Source of the DNA: Spirodela intermedia | Lineage: Eukaryota > Streptophyta > Magnoliopsida > Alismatales > Araceae | Reading direction: 5' to 3' | NCBI GenBank assembly: GCA_902729315.2 | Contig: LR746267.1 | Location: forward strand, 6,140,424-6,204,423 | DNA length: 64,000 bases | Shown here: positions 42,565 to 54,510 of the stretch, piece after piece | How positions within the stretch are numbered: the stretch's first letter is position 1 | Layout: every line of letters begins with the position of its first letter | Notes under the pieces: model-generated | Told to the model about the DNA's origin: nothing | Seen by the model: the letters and a program-made list of their open reading frames with translations, nothing else | Database searches by the model: none | Program-made: the position numbers and the translations under genes

Positions 42565-45500
42565 TCATGGGCTACAACAGTCAATATCATACGAATCCTT
42601 GACTTTACCTGTTTGTAATTCAAAAGATTATCAGGATGAAAGAGGCAAGACTTCCAATATAATAAATGTGAAAATAATAATTCACCCGTACATAGTGAGT
42701 GATAACATTGTTGGTTTAATGTTGGGTCTTCAATTTCTTGAGGAGGCTGTTGACCATACACCATCTCACAACTCATATCTTCAAAGTCTGAGTATTTATT
42801 TTGTAATCAAATTAGTTATCATAAATGACTAAGTTTAAAAATTAAAAAAAATTGATAGAGTATTCACTACATGGACTAAATTTCCTCTCTTTAGAGGGAA
42901 AAATAATTGAATAGGAAAATAAATTTGTTCATTAATAATTGTTAGATCACTTAAAGTATTTTCATTTAGACAAGGAATAGACATTCTTGGAAAAGAACTA
43001 AGCACATTATGATCCATATTGGACTCTAAAATTTGAATGATATCAATGCAAAGTCTCTTTATGTTAAAGGAAATATAGATTTAGAGCGTTATGATTAAAA
43101 CTATTAAAGATAAAATTTTGTGAAACCAATTGATTTAATCTGAGTAAGACATTGATAGTGAAATTTACTTGGTATCATGTAGACCGGAACTCCAAGTGAA
43201 TCATTGATATACGTTTGTGATGGTATCTTGCACAGGTTTAAACACATCCCAACGCAATTGGTACCCTCCAAGAATCTAAGGGAAAAGTATCCATTTGTAA
43301 GAAGATTTGAACTTAGAAATGATGAACCTAAGATTAATTTCTTATACATTATATTGACTATGGAAGTAGCTTCAACAATGGTTGGACAACGGTTACACGT
43401 ACCTGCATTTTTGTATATGAACCACATTCTTCTCTTTCCGTCCATCTACAGATGATTCCTTAACCTTGAGCATTGAACATACAAAGGTTTAGCTCAAAGT
43501 AAAAAACTTGTGGACTATAGTAAAGGTAAAGATTCGCATAGAAAGCAATGAAAATGTCCTATATGATGATCAATTTATACATCTCATCGTATGTAAATCA
43601 TTGTGTAATTTATAGATTTTTCTACAATTCCATGATCATTAATAATTAACCATGTATAATAATTATCAAGTGTAAGATTCTAGATAGTAGCTCTATCCGT
43701 TTTTCATCACTTTCCTGTTTCTATGGTTGTTATTACCTATTGCCCATGTTTTATTTCATGGTGTTTAATCCTAGCATAAAAATCGCCTGCTTACCCACAC
43801 TGAACCTGGAGCTACAGCGCAACAGTTATTACTTATGGATTATAGAGAGACAATAGCATGCTTCATTTAGAAGACCATGTAATGCCCAAAAGATTCTGCA
43901 TTCTAATATTATAACGAAAGGTGAGTTCAAATTGAGTCCATTGTTTACTAAAACTATTTTATTATATCCGTTGTCCGGAGTAGGGATTGACAGGCCGAGT
44001 AAAGGCCGAATGGGTCTCCAATCGCACTAAATGCGCTGGAGCTCAATTTGTCGATGTTGCAATCATTCCTAACTAAAAAGAAGCGCACTTAATCATTTAA
44101 GTTCATTCTGGTCTTCTATTGAATTCATATTCCAAAATCCAGTTGTATTGACACTGTTAATTATGTCTTATCATGTTTGAAGCACCGGAAAAACCACACT
44201 TTTGTTTCTCTAGTTAAATTAACTCAAAGAAGAAACCATGCTCTTGAAGTAATGGTGTTCTCTATGATTCCAGATTCAAGACATTCCGTTACAAACTTGA
44301 CTTCTGCAGAGTGGCTTTGTGAAGGAAATCAGTTCTGATTGTGAATGTTGAGGCCACAAAAATCAATTTGGTGATAGAAAAACTCAATATTCTATGATAT
44401 ACTAGCTGCCTAGTGTGCAGGTATTGAAACGAGGGTTTTAAAATAAAGGCGTAAAAGGTTCTATTGTGTCGGACCACAGTCAGGGATGGGGAGTTTCGAC
44501 CGAAGAATGTTCTATACAGCGTTTTGTGCGCAACATAATGTTCTGAACATACAGGTAAATACTGAATGTAGAAGTGTGAGTATCTACACATCGAACAGCA
44601 CGTGTTTACGTTCTGAGATCTATGATCAAGCGTGGAACCAATCATAAATGTCGTTTTCAAAGGATAAATAAGAAGAATCTTTCATAAGAGATATCGATGG
44701 CAATTAAGGACATCTTCCTGTCGCACAATTGATGAAAGCTTAACCTTTATTTCTCTCTTCAGGAATTATTTGTAGAATTCGGCAGAAACGTTCTCCATTT
44801 GCTAAGTGAGTAAGAGTGTGAAATTAATTTCACGGGAAATAAAACAAGACAAGTTTGACGCCTGAAAAAGTTATTGTATGAGTAAGCTTTGCACCTCGCA
44901 TGGTCCAATTAACCACGAGCAAAATATGATGGTGAATAAGGCAAAGCATTCCCGTGTAAACTTGGAATGCGGCAGCAGCGTTCTGATCTGCAGTATGAGG
45001 ATATGTGAGTCAGTATCTAAATAAGTCCACAACATTTATGTCATATATGCATACCTATCTGTCTTCAACCAGGATGACCTAACGCATGTATCCAATATTT
45101 CTTAGAAAACGTCGATTTTAATCTACATCATTTTGAAGGAACTAGGATCTCTCCAGGTATCTATGGCGACAAGGAAAGAAGCTTGAATTCGCAGAAGAAA
45201 AACACTAGTGTGCAATGGAACTTGCCAGTGTTATTATGGGTCTTGGAAAGGCCTTGTTGAGAGACTCGATCACGACTTCTCGCTGCTTTTTTTTATCGTA
45301 CTTCCTGGCAACCATACTAGCGCTTTCGATGAGTCCGTCGTAGCCTTTCATCGTGCTCCTGAAACCTACGAGATGCGAGAATTGCACTAATGCCGTGTCT
45401 AGCATCCAACAGGTTCACAGGGGAAGGACAACGATGAATCGTGTAAATAAATATTCCCTTCACAACGGCGTGATGGTAACAAAGCGAAAGGCATGGTTTT

Positions 45501-45833
45501 TGTAAGGTGCAAATATGGCTCCGAAGAGCCTATCTTCCATCTAAACAGACAAACTCGAGGAAAAACTCATGGCAGAATGGCGGAACAACATGAACCTGTG
45601 ACGGACTCGAGGCTCCGAGAGAGATGGCCGATAGCGAGGCGGTCAAACCAGTTATCATTGTAGAGAGTCTTCTCCCCCATGGTTCTTGCTTTGTTCCCAG
45701 TCGCAGATGAGATTACTACGCTGTCACAACGGAATTGCAGCCTCAGTTTTCTGTCTATCCTTGGAAGACCATAAGCCACCTTGCGGCACAAGCCGCTGCG
45801 ACCATTTAGGTTGAGAACTGGCAAGACTTCCAT
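42565..45833 (-). CDS. D27: Beta-carotene isomerase D27
   Basis: Seven exons in transcript order: 45833-45596, 45365-45226, 44987-44895, 43464-43403, 43275-43169, 42787-42692, 42608-42565. They encode 259 residues, close to known D27 proteins. D27 is an iron-containing plastid enzyme that turns all-trans into 9-cis-beta-carotene, the first committed step of strigolactone synthesis. Visible are an N-terminal basic leader of about 50 residues (likely transit peptide), [12 protein letters not shown] (61-72), [24 protein letters not shown], and the Cys-rich [17 protein letters not shown] (180-196) followed by SCEMVYGQ. Further Cys residues lie near the end. Intron 2 appears to be GC-AG (CTG|GCAAGT), since only that donor keeps the frame into IRTLLP. 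The last 13-codon exon was inferred from the splice sites and the family ending. A TATA-like ATATAAG near 46060 could be the promoter. Confidence 0.92.
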
Positions 45834-45882
45834 GAGAATGATAGAGGAAGGAAAGGAACAATAACGAGAGGAGAAACATCAG

Positions 45883-46418
45883 CCTCTACCGCTTCTGTTA
45901 TGTGACTTTACTCTTGTTCTAGTCTGAGTGGAGACAGAGGACGTAAATAGCACATCTCCCGACAGCATGGTCGGGGAGGCATTATGAGATTCCCATTTAC
46001 ACGGTTGCAGTCGTGTACAACTAGGCATCTCGAAAAGGAGTCAAACACCTGTCTCTTATATTTCCTCAGTAGCAGGGAAGTAGACCCCATCACGTCGATG
46101 TAGTCTGCGAGAGGGAACGATCAGATCTACCTGACGTTGCCGCTGAAGAATATAACACTCTTTTCGTTAGGTTAAGATTCACAGGAAATCATCGTGTTCG
46201 GAAGTTTAAATTTGTAATATCATATCCCTGTCAGTTACCTAGTTCGTTCGCCGACCTCAGATCTTAGACAGAATCAGAAGATGGTTATATTTACTCTAAT
46301 CAGATTCATTGGAGCACGAATCATCGTGCGTGAACGGCATAGGCCAGTCTACTTCGTACCCCACCATTGAGTACATTATATAAGATTGAATAATATTTTA
46401 TAACAGAAGCGGTAGAGG
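45883..46418. repeat. 19-bp inverted repeat pair upstream of D27
   Basis: CCTCTACCGCTTCTGTTAT (45883-45901) recurs exactly as its reverse complement at 46400-46418, about 500 bp apart and bracketing the putative D27 promoter. Confidence 0.9.
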
Positions 46419-46423
46419 AGAAA

Positions 46424-46466
46424 GATCAATGCCAAATTTAATTGAATAATAAATTTGGCATTGATC
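46424..46466. repeat. Perfect 17-bp hairpin
   Basis: GATCAATGCCAAATTTA (46424-46440) pairs exactly with 46450-46466 across a 9-nt loop. It lies 5 bp from the right-hand member of the 19-bp inverted repeat. It could be a transposon end, a cruciform or a small-RNA-like foldback. There is no T-run after it that would suggest polymerase III termination. Confidence 0.92.
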
Positions 46467-46469
46467 AAA

Positions 46470-47395
46470 GTAATAATGTTAAACATCCAACTAGGAGTTC
46501 AAGGATGCATTTGAATCTCATTTGTTGATTCTAAGATTTTATGGATTTTACCACTTGAGATTACCATTTTGTATAATATTCTAATAATTTCTATTATTTA
46601 TAGAAACTGCCACTATTAGTTAATTTAAAAATCAAAATCATAAATAAAAAATTATTAAAATATGAGTATAAAGCCTACTTGGGTGTCAATATGTCCATAT
46701 ATGAAATCATTACTTTTTTTAGTTTTGATATCGAATTAATCAATTGAACCAAAATATTTTTCCAGCCACTAAGGATTTTCTAAATAATGATAACTATTTA
46801 TTAAAAAATAATTTTAAACTTTCTCATGTACTTAAAGTTTTAACTTTACATATTGAGATCATGATTCAAAGCATATATTTGCCCTTTTTTATTTAGTTAA
46901 GGTAATTATATAAGTTTTGAATTAAAAATCATTATTTATTTCAAAATTTATTTTCAATTCCATTTCAGTAAAAAAAAAAATTATCATACCTATTATAAAT
47001 AATAAGCTTCAGATGTATATATTAGTGTTTAACAATAATGCCATGTCACATTGGTTTTCAACCATTCAAATTTCTAACTAATTTTAGGAATTTAACATTG
47101 TGAGATGGTGGAAAATAAGGAACATTTTCGAATTGAAATTCTCAAATGATTTATTATTTTTTAGCAATCATCTTTAACCTCTAATACATCTCAAGATTCT
47201 TTTTAGTATTTTTTGAAAGTAGTACATACAAATATGTTAGCTATGTTATTATATGTAGGTTATAAGAATATAATCATGTATTAGTGTGAAGTGTGTACTC
47301 TTAAATAGAAGTACATGATATTATAATTATGTTCTCAAACTATCTAATGTCTTGTATTGTCTTAAGGAAGCTCTATGAGATTAGTATGATATATT
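46470..47395. other. AT-rich spacer left of the copia remnant
   Basis: No gene seen. Stop-dense, low-GC sequence, possibly decayed 5' parts of the retroelement recognised just downstream. Confidence 0.4.
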
Positions 47396-47399
47396 TACA

Positions 47400-47690
47400 T
47401 TATTTTTATTAGGAAACAATTTTAATAGAGGAAGTAGTGATACAACTCTATTTACCAAAGAGAAAGATAAACGTATACTTACTATTCAAATATATTTTGA
47501 TGATGTAACCTTCAAATCTTCAAATGATTTTCAGAGATCATGAAGAGTTAACTGGAGATCAGTATGATGGGTAAACTTACATATTTTCTTGGATTAAAAA
47601 AACAATTAAAAGATAGAATATCCATCTCACAATTAGAATATGATCTTGCAAGAAGAAGAAAAAAACTCCCATCGACAGAAAAGTTAAAAT
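47400..47690 (+). mobile_element. Decayed Ty1/copia reverse transcriptase, plus strand
   Basis: With frame changes and stops the plus strand reads DTTLFTKEKDKRILTIQIYFDD, which corresponds to the copia block DKTLF..K...ILLVQIYVDD containing the catalytic YxDD (here YFDD). It continues with MMGKLTYFLGL and ISISQLEYD, matching the family MGELTFFLGLQIKQ...ISQSKY. Several frameshifts make it non-functional. Integrase, RNase H and LTRs were not found. Confidence 0.82.
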
Positions 47691-47910
47691 TGATCTTACT
47701 AGCAATAGGAAATCTATAGATCAGAGATATAACAAATAAAATAAAATTAGATCACAAGACTAGTTACCAAAAACTTGCAGGAATAGAATCACTCAAGAAA
47801 AAAATGTGAAAGCAAATATATTTGAAGAAATTTAATAACATTGAACTAAAATTATATCAATTGATAAAAAGCCCAACACAAGCATTGCTTTCCTTAAAAC
47901 ATTCATTTTT

Positions 47911-47980
47911 TTATATGCAACTAGCAACTCATCAAGTTTGTGCCCATTATTCTTATATGCAACTAGCAACTCATCAAGTT
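47911..47980. repeat. 28-bp direct repeat
   Basis: A 28-bp unit starting TTATATGCAACTAGCAACTC occurs exactly at 47911-47938 and 47953-47980. Period 42 bp, so it stays in frame within a 61-codon open frame. Confidence 0.95.
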
Positions 47981-47984
47981 CATG

Positions 47985-49350
47985 AATTTCTTCAACATAG
48001 AAGTTAGAATTAGATTCAATTATGTGAACCACATCATTCTTTGTACATAAGGAGATATTTACTTCTACTTGAGTATTTCAATCAGATGAACAATTTTTAG
48101 GTTGGTCTTAATAGGAATCAGAACTCTCTTCTTCTTTTTCTTTTTCTTCAGTAGCTGAAAATCTAACTTGAAAAGCCCTTATTTTTCATGAAAAACATGA
48201 CTTTATATTTTCGCTTTTTTGGGCTTGAAAAATGATAATTCAGACAAGGTCAAAATCAAACTTTGTAGGGAAACTACATGGATATGACATTAGTTTTATA
48301 GGATATGTTTATTTTCAGTTTTAATTCATGTTGTTATTTTATTAAATTGTTTTACTTTGTGGAGAGAAACAACTGATTTTGGCCTTTAAAAGACCTTGTC
48401 ATTTAAACATATGGTCATGCCAACAAAAATAGAACTTTTGTCCTCCCTATATATTTCTATATACTTACATAGTTAAGTAATTCATGTGGAACAGAGGGTT
48501 GTTGCTTGGATCCTTGTGGCTTCAATGGGTGTCAGAATCATTCCTTGTAGACTCACTAAGAGAATTAGGATCTTGTACTTAGCAAGTGTAAGGTCTATTT
48601 TTTGTTGTTATTCTACTTTCACCATGAACATTTCTAAGGTAGATTAATAAATTAGAAGTGTCATTGTTTTCATTGTGGGTGTCAAAGTTTTGAGATTTAC
48701 ACATTCTCCCCCTTTCTCTTAACCATCAACCCTAAGAAATTGGCTCTCTTTTAATAGAAATTCCGTCGGGTGTCTTTAGGCATCAAATGATTTGAAATTG
48801 GCTCTCTATTTTGCCATGGGTGTAAAATCCTATACTTTAGCAGTCACCACACTATATTCCACTCTTTACCATGGCTCTCTAAGGAAGATGAAAGGGAATG
48901 AATGATGGTGAGTAACATCATCTACATTTTTATCAAAGGCATTTTTTACGCTCAAACATTATTAGTTACATGTCCCCACAAATTAATCTTACATAGTAAT
49001 ATACTATAACTTTTCTCATGTTGTGGATAATATGGATGACCATAGTGAGAATTTAATCTCATGCTTTCACAAATATGTTCTGATAATTAAGCCAAGTAAA
49101 TATGCTGCCTGAAAGCATGCCCACAAGACCACATATCCCCCTTACTTGTTTGGTCAGCGTAGCGTTGTTCTACTGTATGCGCTTTAAGCGGCCATTTATT
49201 TGGGTAGGATGTTTGAGGCTGTAGTCGTTGGCCCCGTGAAGAATTGTGGGCCAGCTATACAATAATGGATCGGACATGGGTGGCGAGACGTTGGCATAGC
49301 CACGAGAATCGTCTTGGCCCCGCTACTCTGTAGTGGTGGTTCTAACAGTC
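47985..49350. other. Spacer and upstream region of LHCA5
   Basis: AT-rich and without a gene to about 49120, then turning GC-rich towards the LHCA5 start. The LHCA5 promoter is expected at about 49150-49400; I cannot point to a clear TATA box. Confidence 0.4.
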
Positions 49351-49450
49351 GTTGAACTTGCTGGATGAAGTAGCGCGGAATTCCTCAGCGAAATTGAAAA
49401 GGAAAGGGATGGAATTCCTCGCCAGCGCAACGGTGGGGAACCACCAGGCG

Positions 49451-52400
49451 ATGGCAGGGGTTCTGCTTCCTTACCGTGCTACCTGCGCCACCGCTGGCCC
49501 ATCTTCCGGCCGCCGTTTCCTAGGAAACGACCCCTTCGGAATGAAGGGTCTCCGCGCCAGCCCCCCCGCCCCTTCTCCATTCACGTTTTCACGCGCTGTG
49601 GTCGTCCACTCCCAGCGGCCAACCTGGCTTCCCGGCCTCGACCCGCCGCCTCATCTGGACGGCACGTCTGTGTCCTTCAAGAAATGCATCGATCTCGTTG
49701 CTTGATATCTCAGTTGAGGTTTCTCGAACATTTCTAGTGAGTGAGATTTCTTCTTACTGCTTTTCCTTGTTGATTTAGCCTGGCGGGAGACTTCGGCTTC
49801 GATCCTTTAGGGCTGGGGGAGGATCCGGAGAGCTTGAGGTGGTACGTTCAGGCGGAGCTGGTGCATTGTCGCTTCGCCATGGCTGGAGTCGCCGGCATTC
49901 TTGTCACTGATGTAAGTTAAGTGAAGGACGTACATGTAGTTTTTGTTGCATTTTGTCTTGTGGATAGATCCGTGATTTTCGATAATAATTCATTAGATAG
50001 CATCCTTGCCCAGTCAATGATAATGATAGTATGGAGCCAAGAATTTTCAGCGTAAATCATTGATTAATGAGATCGACACTGATACGTTTAGGCATATGGT
50101 AAGGAAGGCCACTATTGCTGGTACAGATCAGAATTGACTTTACGATCTGACTATGGAGCAAGGAGGATTCTGATTGTCTGATTTTCGGGCAGAATTGGAT
50201 TGTAATAAAGAAGGATTCTAACTGAATCAAGTTAATATTAGCAGATCGAACTTGAACTTTGTTGGTTGACCCAGTCTCCTCATCATACGATGTACAATTC
50301 CCTTCCACTTATCCTGATTCACTTATCCTAATATTACCCCAAAATTGCTAAATAATTTAGTCCTAAAGCTAGTAAAATTGTCTAATTCATTACACGTCCC
50401 ATATTCCTTCACAGTAAACGGAGTTATTTCTGTTTTCTAGGACGAAAATAAGAAGGAAAATGAAGATATAAAAGATATTTTTCATTTTAATTCGGGAATA
50501 CCTTGCCTATGCCCAGTTTGTTTTTCATTAACTGATCTCAAATTTAAAAACTCAAAAGGCAATATTTAGATAGACGTATTCAGTTTCATTCATATGAGAA
50601 AGTTTATGCTCCACTGACACAGCATGCTGAATGAAATGGAGCCTTTTTATGGAATAGAACTTCACATTTTCCTATGTAATACAATCCGTCCATAGCGTTT
50701 TTGTGAAAATATCTTATCACATTAACAGTGAAGGTTGATGTATCATGTCATAGTATTACCTTGGTTGCCATGCAATTAATCACTGAATATACGCTGTATC
50801 TGTCTATGTTTGTAGTTCTTTCTTTCAGTACATTTGACATTTTTAGTTGAATTTATCTCTCTGCAGCTGCTCCGTGTGTCTGGCATGAGAAATCTACCTG
50901 TCTGGTATGAAGCAGGGGCCGTCAAGTATGGATTTGCTAATACAGAGACACTCTTCATTATTCAGATTATTCTAATGGGGTATGTTTTGGCTTCTTTATT
51001 TCAGTGTTGCATTATTCAGACTTGAGGTATCCAGTGCAGTACTGCCGGTCTTTGATCCACAGTATATACTTTTTGCTGGAATTCATTGTCTTTTTCAGGC
51101 TCATCTCACTATTATAACAGTAGAGTTGCAAGCTACATTGAGAGCTTCATCTCTCCAACTGTGAATTTTTAATACTGTTCAAACGGACCGAATGTAACCA
51201 ATACTGTTTACATTAGTGCAGATGGTGATTGTAACCAATTCCTAAAAGATTGAATCAAGATCCTTGTGCTGCAATGGATGGAAATAAAGTGAAGTAGTTA
51301 GCTTTTGAAAGGAAATTATTCGTAGACGTCTAAAGAGATATGCTTCGTTGATGAAGGCTAAAATTGTAGGTAGATGTAAAAAATTAAAGTCTTTAACATA
51401 AATTCTCTCGTGGATAGTAATATTAAGCAGACTATGTGAAGGGGTTCCTGTGGATACCAACTTCTTCTCCTTTTCTGTGCAAATCTGTCATGTGAGCTTT
51501 CTTAGCTACAGACGTCCGAACCTAACAGATTAATTGTTGCAGTCTTTTATTGGGTTCTACGAAAAGTCCCTATCCTTAACGCTCAACTATTGTTATTGTT
51601 TGTTCCTATTTTGCTGAAAAGGAATACATTTGAGGCCAGGCAGATTTAAAATTACTGTCTCATTAATGCTACTCCTAACAGTACCTAAGATTAGAGTTTC
51701 TCAGTTACACTTGTTTTTATCTAAGCTATCCCAATATTTAGTCATGGGGCATGGGCTCCTAAAATAGACCAAAAGTAGCCGTAGAACTCCTAAATAATAG
51801 GATCTGATAAAAAAAATAAATCTGACATTAAGAATTCTTCGACAGTAGTAGACAGTTACTAGGCTTAATTACACTTTTTGGGGACCTTCCGTTTTGTAAA
51901 AATATGTTCTTCATAGCTCATTGAGGGAAGTCCACAATTATTCTTTCATAGATCATGGTGACTTTTCTTTCAACCAGAATAAGTATTTCAGTCCTCTATT
52001 TGCTTGTGGATTCAAGGTTCTTGGTTTTTGATCCTTTTGAATTCAAGAATGAAGTCTGTCAATTGTCATGAATTCAAAACTTTGGAGTTTGCCTATTGTC
52101 GATTCAAGGAGTGATGATTTTTGTTCTTCTCTTACTCTGGTCGCATCATTGAGAATGGCTCACCATCATTCACTCTTGATGTGATATTCATTTGGTGATA
52201 TTCTAATATGTTGTTTTGTCTTCGATTATTTAAAATTTTCAATTTAATGGGGTTTCTTCATCAATTTTTGCTCAAAAAACAAGTGACTCTTAATGTAGTC
52301 TGATATTGATTGATAGGACTCTTGAATAAAATTAATTGATTGATACAATTAATGATGCCTCTTGAATAAAATGCCTTTTAACCTCATTGAACACATTATT

Positions 52401-53056
52401 ATTAAAGGACTCCAAAATGAAGAAATGACATCAAATTTTTTAATGTACGGCCGCCTGAATTTGCAATATGCGTAAACTTTTCATTTGTGTTAATCTGTTG
52501 TTGCTGTTCATATTATTTACCTTGCAGATTCGTTGAAACGAAAAGGTATATGGATTTCGTTAGTCCTGGGTCACAATCCCAGGATGGCACTTTCCTTGGC
52601 CTGGAAGCCTCACTTGAAGGGTTAGCCCCCGGGTACGTACTGCTGCTTGTAATTTGTCATCCGAGTCCTCCATATCAGGTCCAATAAGAAATCAATCCCA
52701 GTTATGTGCAATACTAAGTCTTCCTCAATCTAAAACAGCTACCCTGGTGGCCCTCTATTCAATCCTCTGGGTTTGGCCAAGGACATTGACAGTGCCCGCG
52801 ACTGGAAACTGAAAGAGATTAAGAATGGTTTGCCCCAATGACTTGATTTCTTGTGGGTCTCTCTTTATTCCTCTGTAATTTGCAGTCTGATTAATCATGT
52901 ATTGGTTGGGATACAGGAAGGCTTGCTATGATTGCCATGCTGGGTATCTTTGTGCAAGCAGCTGTCACTCATGTTGGTCCTGTTGATAATCTCATTGTGC
53001 ACCTCTCAGACCCGTGGCACAGAACTGTGATTCAGACTATCACAGGGTCTGTTTAA
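49451..53056 (+). CDS. LHCA5: Photosystem I light-harvesting protein LHCA5
   Basis: Six exons: 49451-49665, 49779-49911, 50867-50979, 52528-52632, 52739-52827, 52917-53056. They give 264 residues with GT-AG introns. LHCA5 is a low-abundance chlorophyll a/b antenna of photosystem I, known in Arabidopsis for helping join photosystem I to the NDH complex. After a transit peptide the sequence has [16 protein letters not shown] and [17 protein letters not shown]. Helix 1 holds [11 protein letters not shown] with His101 at the chlorophyll ligand position that is Asn in the red forms LHCA3/4. Next come [43 protein letters not shown] and helix 3 [14 protein letters not shown]. The closing [13 protein letters not shown] is typical of LHCA5. 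I chose the Met of MAGVLL by homology; in-frame Met codons at 49352 and 49409 exist. Confidence 0.94.
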
Positions 53057-54040
53057 ATTTGTTTGGAAATTGGTTCTTGCTAAATCTGCCATCTGCTGTG
53101 AGCTGTCCTGGCACACGAGGCATCTTGACCGAATTTGAGCTTCCAAAGTTTTATGAGAAATTGATATACTGGCCAATGTGGGTGGTAATGTATTTGTTAT
53201 ACATTGAGTTTTTTTTTCTGTTGTGCTTTGGTCGTTCTCTGTTCTTGCTAATCTGAACGATATTCTCTAAATTTATGGTGATAAACATCTCCCATTAGCC
53301 AGAAATCTAAGAAAAAACATAACCATTCAGATCAAAAGAAAAGTTACGAAAAATAATCAGTTAAAATGCTGAACACAAGAAAAAAATATTGAAAATTTCA
53401 AGAAGATATGCCTTGAAAACCAAAACGAATAGATGCTTAACGAAAGCTGTAAAAGGTAAAGAAAGTTCTGATATCTGGTCAAGAAAATAGTACCACTCAT
53501 TTGTTAATAATAACAAGAAAAAAAATATTTATTGATTTTATCTAATATTGTAGTGGGCACGTCCTTCTCTTATCTGACGAGTCGGAGGCAGTTCATTCAC
53601 AAATGCGTACACTATGACACATCGTTTGGCACTGGAACGCTATCTGCTCTTAGTGATTACCCATCATGTCCAGTCCACGTATGCTGAGGGCAGCACGAGT
53701 GTATTTGCTCATGGTCAATCCTCTGCCGTTGTGTGTCATCGGACGAAGACCTAGGGTCAAGTGGTGCAGCCGTGGAAGACAGGGAGCAGGCATCAGGTCT
53801 TTAGCAGGACATAAAAAGGCTTCACAAGGAGCCAACTTTTCTATTCTATAACAGTTTCACTAGGTAACAAGTGTCGACCTTTCTTCTAAGGGTTGTCTAA
53901 CCCTCTAAGCATTACATTATTATATCCTTCAGCTAAGCAGAGGCCGCCTTAATCCTTAGATTAAGTTACTTATTATCTAAGTTTTACTTTGTGTTTGATA
54001 TTACTTTTTGTCCAAGCTTACTATCGTTCACTACTTAAAG
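53057..54040. other. 3' flank of LHCA5 and an unexplained GC-richer patch
   Basis: The LHCA5 3' untranslated region lies at the start. At 53575-53850 sequence of higher GC is open on both strands for about 60 codons with no recognised product. It could be a short retroposed fragment or a SINE-like repeat. Confidence 0.4.
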
Positions 54041-54059
54041 CTCTAGTTGATGTTTTGAG

Positions 54060-54160
54060 AATGCCAACTTGTTGTATCATCCAAAATCAGAATTTATATG
54101 GCTTGAAACAAAGTCCTAGAATTTGGTATAACAGGTCAATCTAGTTGGAATGATGATTTT
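54060..54160 (+). mobile_element. Ty1/copia reverse transcriptase scrap, plus strand
   Basis: From 54094 the plus strand reads LYGLKQSPRIWYNRSI, matching the copia hallmark LYGLKQAPRAWY. Upstream and downstream frames decay at once. No LTR or other domain could be joined to it. Confidence 0.8.
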
Positions 54161-54414
54161 GGTGTTCATAAATAAATTTTAAATACATTTAGAATGGAAA
54201 ATTGCATGAGTAACATTGGATCACATTAATCATCTAATTAAGGTCTAAACTCTTATGGTTTTCTATGATGTAATAAATATTTTTGGGTCTCAAATAAAAA
54301 TTTCAAAATGTCAAGAAAAAAATCAACCTCAAAGAAAATTGAAGAAACTCAGAAGAAATCTAAATAAGAGAAGTGTTCAGTGGATAAAAGAAAGTTTATA
54401 AACTAATGCATTGA

Positions 54415-54510
54415 CCCACTTTGCAAGTGTGTCAATCCACAAGTGTGTTGACTTACACTGCAACTTATAACTATGCTGAGTCACTCTACAAGTGTGTCAA
54501 CTCAATTTTG
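54415..54510. repeat. CAAGTGTGT motif repeated three times
   Basis: CAAGTGTGT(C/T)(A/G)A occurs at about 54430, 54450 and 54490 between GACCCAC/GACTC phrases. Short phrase repeats of this style are often seen in plant copia LTRs, and a loosely similar stretch (CACACTAGAGGTGTC, CACAAGTGACTCAACTAG) lies at 58935-59060. LTR identity is inference. Confidence 0.5.

Noticed and set aside
43445-43463. A separate acceptor at 43446 with a missing microexon for D27 exon 4
   Set aside because: Starting exon 4 at 43464 after CTCAAG gives [12 protein letters not shown], which fits the family without any microexon.
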